This document shows positions 13,516 to 18,463 of a stretch of 18,463 bases of DNA, one piece after another (within the stretch, counting starts at the first letter, position 1; each line of letters begins with the position of its first letter). The position numbers were made by a program, and so were the translations under genes. Source of the DNA: Flavobacteriaceae bacterium (GTDB lineage: Bacteria > Bacteroidota > Bacteroidia > Flavobacteriales > Flavobacteriaceae); NCBI GenBank assembly GCA_002693605.1, contig NZQO01000131.1, positions 1-18,463 of the forward strand. Direction: 5' to 3'. A model generated the notes under the pieces. That model was not told the origin of the DNA, did not search any database, and saw only the letters and a program-made list of their open reading frames with translations.

Positions 13516-14443
13516 CTCGCTGTATTTTTGAAGCCAACAAATAAAGCACGGCCATACGGATTGCAACTCCGTTTTGTACTTGTTCGAGAATTATTGCGTG
13601 ATCGCTATCGGCTACGTCGCTCGTTATTTCCACGCCTCTGTTTATGGGCCCGGGATGCATAAGTACGATTTCCTTGCCTAGGGAATCTAGCAATGCCTTA
13701 TTCACTCCGTATTGTTGGGTATATTCCCTTGTGGAGGGGAAATAGCTTATTTCCATACGTTCATTTTGAACCCGCAGCATATTGGCCACATCGCACCATT
13801 CCAAAGCTTTTTTCAGGGAAGATTCCACTTGTACCCCTAAGCTTTCTATGTGTTTCGGTATTAAGGTTTTAGGACCGCAAACCTTAACCATAGCTCCAAG
13901 CTTTTGCAGGGCAAAAATATTGCTCAACGCTACTCTAGAATGTAGAATATCTCCTACAATTACCACCTTTTTTCCGGCAACATCGCCCAATTTTTCACGA
14001 ATAGAATAACAGTCCAATAACGCCTGCGTTGGATGCTCGTGAGCGCCGTCGCCAGCATTAACGATACTCGCTTTTACGTGCTTAGATAAAAATATGCCCG
14101 CCCCCGGGTTGGGATGCCGCATCACTACCATGTCGACTTTCATCGACAAGATGTTATTGACTGTATCGATTAAAGTTTCCCCTTTTTTAACTGACGAAGA
14201 GGATGCCGAAAAATTGATCACATCGGCCGATAGCCGCTTTTCGGCCAGCTCGAACGACAGACGAGTGCGCGTACTGTTTTCAAAGAAGAGATTGGCAATG
14301 GTAATATCGCGTAGGGACGGTACTTTCTTTATCGGTCGGTTAATTACCTCCTTAAAATGGTCTGCCGTTTCGAAAATGAGCTGGATATCATCCTCGGTGA
14401 TGTATTTTATGCCCAGTAAGTGATCTACACTTAATTCGCTCAT
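13505..14443 (-). CDS. pyrB: Aspartate carbamoyltransferase, catalytic chain
   Basis: 312 aa. It catalyses the second step of de novo pyrimidine synthesis, carbamoyl phosphate plus aspartate to carbamoyl aspartate. The carbamoyl-phosphate loop FENSTRTRLSFE (54-65), the 80s loop SSSVKKGETL (82-91), GAHEHPTQALLD (133-144) and the C-terminal HPGPINRGVEI are all present. No pyrI regulatory chain is seen nearby. The gene sits 7 bp after pyrR and overlaps the next small gene by 11 bp, so pyrR-pyrB-small gene is an operon. Regulation may involve PyrR. Confidence 0.97.
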   Translation of the reverse strand: MSELSVDHLLGIKYITEDDIQLIFETADHFKEVINRPIKKVPSLRDITIANLFFENSTRTRLSFELAEKRLSADVINFSASSSSVKKGETLIDTVNNILSMKVDMVVMRHPNPGAGIFLSKHVKASIVNAGDGAHEHPTQALLDCYSIREKLGDVAGKKVVIVGDILHSRVALSNIFALQKLGAMVKVCGPKTLIPKHIESLGVQVESSLKKALEWCDVANMLRVQNERMEISYFPSTREYTQQYGVNKALLDSLGKEIVLMHPGPINRGVEITSDVADSDHAIILEQVQNGVAIRMAVLYLLASKIQRDED

Positions 14444-14450
14444 AGCTCGC

Positions 14451-14990
14451 TTAGTTCTTTATTAAATATACTGCGTCCTCGCCCTCATTTTCCTTCCAGC
14501 ATACCTTAACCTTTTCTTCGTTAATGGCGTCTACCTGTCGCCCGCGGTAATCGGGCTGTATGGGCAAGTGCCTACTAAAGCGCCTGTCGATCAACGTGAG
14601 CAACTCAATCTCGAGGGGCCTCCCAAACGACTGCACAGCGGTAAGGGCAGAGCGAATGCTGCGGCCCGTAAACAAAACATCATCGATAAAGACAACTTTT
14701 TTGTCCTCTACGATAAAATGGATTTTAGTTTTATTGGCCTCTAGCGGCTTTATGCTTCGGCGGAAATCGTCACGGTAGAAAGTAATGTCCAGGTATCCTA
14801 ACTTGATGTCCTTGATATGGTATTCGTTTTCTAGCAAATTTTTGAGCCGTTCGGCAAGGTAAACGCCCCTTGGCTGGATACCAAGCAAGACGGTATCCTT
14901 GAAGGTGTCGTGATTTTCAATAAGTTGACAGGCCAAGCGGTGGAGTGCAATGTGCATTTCGGTTGCGTTCAATAACACTTTTTGGCTCAT
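14451..14990 (-). CDS. pyrR: PyrR bifunctional regulator / uracil phosphoribosyltransferase
   Basis: 179 aa from the ATG at 14990, the usual PyrR length. A start further upstream would add 37 residues that do not fit the family and would pass through the -7 promoter box. The type I phosphoribosyltransferase fold shows the PRPP loop VVFIDDVLFTGRSIR (99-113) and the LGIQPRGVYLAERL segment (36-49). In Bacillus, PyrR binds UMP and attenuator RNA in pyr leaders; many PyrR proteins also have UPRTase activity. Here it is the first gene, 7 bp before pyrB. The apparent leader of about 25 nt is too short for a Bacillus-type attenuator, so RNA-based control of its own operon is doubtful. Confidence 0.94.
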   Translation of the reverse strand: MSQKVLLNATEMHIALHRLACQLIENHDTFKDTVLLGIQPRGVYLAERLKNLLENEYHIKDIKLGYLDITFYRDDFRRSIKPLEANKTKIHFIVEDKKVVFIDDVLFTGRSIRSALTAVQSFGRPLEIELLTLIDRRFSRHLPIQPDYRGRQVDAINEEKVKVCWKENEGEDAVYLIKN

Positions 14991-15019
14991 AGGGCAGATA
15001 CTGACACTTGTTTGGGAAA

Positions 15020-15027
15020 CAAAAGTA
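15020..15027 (-). promoter_or_regulatory. pyrR-pyrB operon -7 promoter box
   Basis: TACTTTTG on the minus strand fits TAnnTTTG and lies 29 nt before the pyrR ATG. No TTTG stands at -33; an A-rich run precedes the box. Confidence 0.5.
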
Positions 15028-15086
15028 CATATTTTTTGGGAATGGATTGCGTTTTGCGTTAGGGATTGAGCCGTTGTTGGAGCTAT

Positions 15087-15138
15087 TTGCGCTTGCCGCA
15101 AAAGCGATCGGCGAAAGCCCGCCCTGCCGTGGGCAGGG
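15087..15138. repeat. GC-rich palindromic patch between rpsA and pyrR
   Basis: Three small inverted repeats follow each other: TTGCG/CGCAA (15087-15091 with 15097-15101), GGC-GAAA-GCC (15110-15119), and CCCTGCC-GTG-GGCAGGG (15122-15138), the last with perfect 7-bp arms. The patch is clearly more GC-rich than the flanking intergenic sequence and encodes nothing evident. It could be a REP-like repeat. Confidence 0.45.
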
Positions 15139-15147
15139 AACGTCCAT

Positions 15148-15175
15148 AAAAAAAGCCCTTCATTGCTGAAGGGCT
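15148..15175 (-). terminator. Intrinsic terminator of rpsA
   Basis: On the minus strand AGCCCTTCA-GCAA-TGAAGGGCT (15154-15175) forms a perfect 9-bp stem with a GCAA (GNRA) tetraloop, followed by seven T (15148-15154). It begins 23 nt after the rpsA stop codon and is the only textbook terminator in the window. Confidence 0.93.
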
Positions 15176-15198
15176 CTTGTGTATGATGAAATGGGAGC

Positions 15199-17052
15199 TT
15201 ATTTCTTGCCGTCCATTCTATCTTTCAATTCCTGAAGTTTCTGATTGGCGTCCCCAAGGGTTGTCTTGGCTTCTTCAGCGGCATCGGCCTGTCTTTTGGC
15301 GGCTGCCTTTACAATCTTCGCTTCTTCTTCCTTGTGGATGGTCATATGCGACGCAACCACTTTCTTGAATTCTTTATTGAACTCGATGATCTGGAATTCG
15401 GCCTCTTCTCCTTTTTGAAGATCGGAACCGTCTTCTTTCTCTAGGTGGCGCTTAGGTACGAATGCGGTGATGTCGGCGTTGAACTGGATGGTGGCACCCT
15501 TGTCTACAATTTCATCAATTTTTGCGGTGTGCTTGCTGCCCACGGCAAATTCGTCTTCGTACTTATCCCAAGGATTTTCCTCGGTTTGCTTGTGACCTAG
15601 GCTCAATTTGCGGCCATCTACGTCCAATTCCAATACAACCACATCTAACTTGTCACCAATGTTGGTGAACTCGCTTGGGTGCTTGATTTTCTTGGTCCAA
15701 GATAGGTCGCTAATATATATTAACCCGTCGATTCCTTCTTCCAATTCAACGAACACGCCGAAATTGGTAAAGTTACGCACGATACCTGTGTGGCGCGAGC
15801 CAACTGGGTATTTGGTGGTAATGTCCGTCCAAGGATCTTGAGACAATTGCTTGATACCCAATGACATCTTGCGGTCTTCACGATCTAGAGTAAGGATTTG
15901 AGCTTCAATCTCGTCCCCTACGTTTACGAAGTCCTGAGCGCTACGCAAGTGCGTTGACCAAGACATTTCGCTAACATGGATAAGTCCTTCCACTCCTTCG
16001 GCCACTTCGATAAACGCACCGTAGTCTGCAATTACAACTACCCTACCTTTTACCTGGTCGCCTACCTTAAGCTCATCGCCAAGGGCATCCCATGGATGGG
16101 CCTTTAGTTGCTTAAGACCAAGTTGGATACGTGTCTTGTCTTCATCGAAATCAAGAATAACAACGTTCAGTTTTTGGTCTAGTTCTACGATCTCGTTCGG
16201 GTGGTTAATACGAGACCAGCTAAGGTCTGTAATGTGCACCAGTCCATCTACGCCGCCAAGGTCAACAAATACCCCGTATGAAGTGATGTTTTTAACAACA
16301 CCCTCAAGTACTTGGCCTTTTTCAAGCTGCCCAATGATTTCTTTTTTCTGTTCTTCGATATCTGCCTCGATAAGCGCCTTGTGAGATACCACAACGTTCT
16401 TGAATTCGTGGTTGATCTTTACGACCTTGAATTCCATTGTCTTTCCTACGTAGGCATCGTAGTCGCGAATTGGCTTCACATCAATTTGTGAACCTGGCAA
16501 GAATGCCTCGATACCGAACACGTCTACAATCATACCGCCTTTTGTACGGCACTTGATGTATCCGTTTACGATGGTACCATCGTCGTGTGATTTGTTTACG
16601 CGCTCCCAAGCCTTGATGGTTCTGGCCTTACGGTGAGAAAGAATTAACTGCCCGGTGCTGTCTTCACGCACGTCAATCAATACTTCTACCTTGTCGCCTT
16701 CCTTAAGATCTGGGTTGTAGCGGAACTCGTTCAATGAAATTACACCCTCGCTCTTGGCGTTGATGTCGATGATAGCGTCGCGATCGGTAATACTGATTAC
16801 CGTACCTTCCACTACCTCATCATCTAGGGTATCAACAAAGTTTTCCGATACCAGTTTCTCAAACTCCTCTAACTTGCCGTCGTCGATAGGGTCGATGCCC
16901 TCTTCGTAGTTGTGCCAGTTAAATTCTTCAAGGAACTTCTCAGGATTTTGTTGCTTCTTTGAAAGTTCTTCTTGGGATTGTGTAGCTTCCCCGTTTTGTG
17001 TTTGGGCAGTTGCTTCAGCTACTGCTTCTTCGTTGTTTGCTTTTTCAGCCAT
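15199..17052 (-). CDS. rpsA: 30S ribosomal protein S1
   Basis: 617 aa with six S1 (OB-fold) repeats at about 78-144, 158-226, 246-316, 331-402, 416-489 and 504-570. Repeats 3-5 carry the typical G-x-V-x2-DGLV/IH-I-S-D-L-SW pattern. An acidic, Q/N-rich N-terminal extension (1-45) and a charged alanine/lysine-rich tail (573-617), probably helical, make it longer than E. coli S1 (557 aa). S1 binds mRNA on the 30S subunit; in Bacteroidota, where Shine-Dalgarno pairing is largely unused, it is likely to matter for initiation. The gene is monocistronic: strong promoter (17212-17242), a leader of about 154 nt with hairpins next to the start, and its own terminator. Confidence 0.97.
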   Translation of the reverse strand: MAEKANNEEAVAEATAQTQNGEATQSQEELSKKQQNPEKFLEEFNWHNYEEGIDPIDDGKLEEFEKLVSENFVDTLDDEVVEGTVISITDRDAIIDINAKSEGVISLNEFRYNPDLKEGDKVEVLIDVREDSTGQLILSHRKARTIKAWERVNKSHDDGTIVNGYIKCRTKGGMIVDVFGIEAFLPGSQIDVKPIRDYDAYVGKTMEFKVVKINHEFKNVVVSHKALIEADIEEQKKEIIGQLEKGQVLEGVVKNITSYGVFVDLGGVDGLVHITDLSWSRINHPNEIVELDQKLNVVILDFDEDKTRIQLGLKQLKAHPWDALGDELKVGDQVKGRVVVIADYGAFIEVAEGVEGLIHVSEMSWSTHLRSAQDFVNVGDEIEAQILTLDREDRKMSLGIKQLSQDPWTDITTKYPVGSRHTGIVRNFTNFGVFVELEEGIDGLIYISDLSWTKKIKHPSEFTNIGDKLDVVVLELDVDGRKLSLGHKQTEENPWDKYEDEFAVGSKHTAKIDEIVDKGATIQFNADITAFVPKRHLEKEDGSDLQKGEEAEFQIIEFNKEFKKVVASHMTIHKEEEAKIVKAAAKRQADAAEEAKTTLGDANQKLQELKDRMDGKK

Positions 17053-17207
17053 TTAGATAAATTTCTTCTGAAATATCAGTTAAAAGTAACTGATGCTCAA
17101 AAGGTTTTGTATTCTGCGTTGTTACAAGAAGTTGCCGCGACGATCCCACAGAAGGGTTTGAATTTGATTTTGTTTAGTTCCTTTTATTCTTGATTGTCGC
17201 TAAAAGG
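17053..17207 (-). promoter_or_regulatory. Structured rpsA leader with two abutting hairpins
   Basis: The leader of about 154 nt, counted from the inferred start near 17207, holds two directly adjacent stem-loops before the ATG. In mRNA sense the first is ATCAGTTA-CTTT-TAACTGAT (17075-17094, 8 bp) and the second ATTTC-AGAA-GAAAT (17061-17074, 5 bp). No base separates them, and the second ends 8 nt before ATG. Upstream, TTCTG/CAGAA can enclose a GC-richer segment, and a CCTTTT/AAAAGG pairing is possible. By analogy with E. coli S1, this could be an autoregulatory site. Confidence 0.5.
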
Positions 17208-17211
17208 GGTG

Positions 17212-17242
17212 CAAAAATAACGTTTTTTATTTGATTTTCAAA
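17212..17242 (-). promoter_or_regulatory. rpsA promoter
   Basis: On the minus strand TTTG (17239-17242), a spacer of exactly 19 nt and TATTTTTG (17212-17219) form the best match to the Bacteroidota -33/-7 consensus in the window, as expected for a highly expressed ribosomal gene. Confidence 0.8.
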
Positions 17243-17298
17243 GAGATATTCAAAGTTTCAAATACCTTAAAAACATTCTTCTGCTTAGAAGTAGTTCA

Positions 17299-17994
17299 CT
17301 ACACGCGGCCCGCAATGCGGTCCTTCGCCAGCTGCAGTATGGTATGGAATTGGTCCTCGAGGTTCATTTCGCTATTGTCGATTTCGATGGCGTCATCGGC
17401 CTTGCGCAAGGGCGAATCCTCTCGGGTGGTGTCAATGCGGTCGCGCTCTACCACGTTGCGCAACACATCGTCGAAGGAGACGGTATCGCCGCGCCCCAAT
17501 AACTCTTCGTAGCGTCGTTTTGCGCGGGTCTCAGCGCTGGCGTTCATGAAGATCTTTAGCTCGGCACCGGGAAACACCACCGTGCCAATATCCCTACCAT
17601 CCATTACCACGCCCTTTTCCTTGCCAATTTCCTGCTGTTGCTGCACCAATTTTTTACGCACCTCTGGCACGGTGGCAATCGGGCTGACAAATTCTGAAAC
17701 TTCTAAGGTCCGTATTTCCCGTTCAACATTTTGGCCGTTCAGAAAAATCTCGGCATTCCCGGTGGCATTGTTTCGTTTAAATTCCACCGTAACGTTTGGC
17801 AACGTCTCAATAAGCCTTTCCACCTGGAAAGTTTCCGGAGCAATAATTTTGTTGCGCATTGCAAATAGCGTAATGGCGCGGTACATTGCGCCGGTATCGA
17901 CATAAATATATTCCAGCCAATCTGCCAATTGCTTGGCCACGGTACTTTTTCCGGTAGATGAATAGCCGTCTATGGCGATGGTTATCTTGCGCAT
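17299..17994 (-). CDS. cmk: Cytidylate kinase
   Basis: 231 aa, standard length. It phosphorylates CMP and dCMP with ATP, recycling CMP released for example by CMP-sugar use. The P-loop is GYSSTGKST at 10-18 within ITIAIDGYSSTGKST, followed by YVDTGAMYRAITLFA (31-45), the MDGRDIGTVVFPGAELKIF block (131-149) and RRYEELLGRG in the lid region (160-169). The start ATG overlaps the stop of porQ by one base (TAATG), so the two genes are co-translated. rpsA follows 246 bp downstream with its own promoter. The porQ-cmk pairing is, to my knowledge, common in flavobacteria. Confidence 0.96.
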   Translation of the reverse strand: MRKITIAIDGYSSTGKSTVAKQLADWLEYIYVDTGAMYRAITLFAMRNKIIAPETFQVERLIETLPNVTVEFKRNNATGNAEIFLNGQNVEREIRTLEVSEFVSPIATVPEVRKKLVQQQQEIGKEKGVVMDGRDIGTVVFPGAELKIFMNASAETRAKRRYEELLGRGDTVSFDDVLRNVVERDRIDTTREDSPLRKADDAIEIDNSEMNLEDQFHTILQLAKDRIAGRV

Positions 17995-18463
17995 TATTGA
18001 AGGTCTATGTTTAAGCCGAAATAGCTTGAGGTTGCCGCCGTACTGTACTGGGCATAGGTATAGCTAAGGCGAAGCTTGTTGAGTTTAACGGAGAAGCCAC
18101 CGCTAAGGCCGGCAAAGGCGCGTTGTTCAACAATGCGCAGCTCTTCAGACCGTCGTGGGTTGTACCCGAGGCGAATATTGAAACCGCCCTCGGGAAATAG
18201 TTCTACTCCAAAAATCATGTGCCTGAAGGCATTGTCCAGAAAACCAACATCCTCGCTCGTGGTGTTTCCCTCCAAATCGGTCTCATCGCGGTTGGGATTG
18301 GCAAATGCAACATTCCAGCGTTGCATATTTTCCAGGGTAAAGTGCCAGCGTATTGGGATATTCTGCAAGGTTTGGGAAATGCCAAGGATTACCTCAAAGG
18401 GAAGTTTTTCGTAGGTGTCCTCGTAAGCCGTAATCTGCGTGCCCAAGTTTCTACCCACCGCCG
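17994..18463 (-). CDS. porQ: Type IX secretion system protein PorQ, C-terminal part only
   Basis: The last 156 codons are visible and the 5' end lies beyond the right edge. The sequence alternates amphipathic beta strands ending in an aromatic or hydrophobic residue (IRWHFTLENM, HMIFGVELFPEGGFNIRLGYNPRR, FAGLSGGFSVKLNKLRLSYTYAQY, SSYFGLNIDL), as expected for an outer-membrane beta-barrel. GYNPRRSEELR and AGLSGGFSVK are features I associate with PorQ. PorQ works with PorV, PorU and PorZ in the attachment complex that processes type IX cargo at the cell surface. The name rests on recognition and on the cmk neighbour. The frame is still open at the edge, so the internal GTG near 18458 is not the true start. 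Confidence 0.8.
   Translation of the reverse strand, partial: AVGRNLGTQITAYEDTYEKLPFEVILGISQTLQNIPIRWHFTLENMQRWNVAFANPNRDETDLEGNTTSEDVGFLDNAFRHMIFGVELFPEGGFNIRLGYNPRRSEELRIVEQRAFAGLSGGFSVKLNKLRLSYTYAQYSTAATSSYFGLNIDLQ

Noticed and set aside
13516..13566. Longer start for the small gene after pyrB
   Set aside because: It would add 17 residues fully inside pyrB. MKIKNHDNF at 13515 gives the usual small overlap.
14991..15101. Longer pyrR start adding 37 residues
   Set aside because: The extra residues do not match PyrR proteins and the -7 promoter box lies inside them. The ATG at 14990 gives the family N-terminus.
1..18463. CRISPR arrays, tRNA genes, insertion sequences, prophage or defence genes
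   Set aside because: I looked for regularly spaced repeats, cloverleaf-like ends, transposase motifs and unusual gene content and saw none. The window is core chromosome.

Overview
The window looks like core chromosome of a member of the Bacteroidota, most probably a marine-type Flavobacteriaceae. The evidence is a PorQ C-terminus (type IX secretion), a DUF3822 gene, a DnaX that lacks the zinc cysteines, several -7 boxes of the Bacteroidota form TAnnTTTG with TTTG about 17-21 nt upstream, and A/T-rich start regions without clear Shine-Dalgarno sequences. I see no transposase, phage gene, CRISPR array or tRNA. The interest lies in a gene fusion and in regulatory details, not in an accessory island.

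Left part (1-2635, minus strand): a RecD-like helicase gene, then an open reading frame that fuses a CMP-Kdo synthetase (KdsB) to the start of an iron-containing alcohol dehydrogenase resembling KdnB. It runs off the left edge. Middle part (2762-5158, plus): a tight four-gene operon made of a membrane-anchored unknown protein, a DUF3822 protein, rsmD (16S rRNA methyltransferase) and a small unknown protein. The RNase P RNA gene (rnpB, minus) begins one base after it in convergent orientation. Its promoter is back to back with that of dnaX (plus), which is followed by miaE (tRNA hydroxylase).

Right part (7991-18463, all minus), in transcription order: porQ (partial) and cmk overlapping; rpsA with its own strong promoter, a structured leader and a clear terminator; pyrR-pyrB-small unknown protein-rnz; pdxH-sixA-ppk1-ppx. 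Nucleotide supply (cmk, pyrR, pyrB), RNA maturation and modification (rnpB, rnz, rsmD, miaE), translation (rpsA) and polyphosphate turnover (ppk1, ppx) dominate.

Most notable observations: (1) the KdsB-KdnB fusion, which points to 8-amino-Kdo (Kdo8N) in the LPS core; (2) a run of ten A in dnaX exactly at the end of the clamp-loader domains, where a one-base slip gives an immediate TGA and so a gamma-like short form; (3) two directly abutting hairpins just before the rpsA start codon, a candidate S1 autoregulatory element; (4) a pyrR gene with a leader too short for a classical attenuator; (5) a small GC-rich palindromic patch between rpsA and pyrR.
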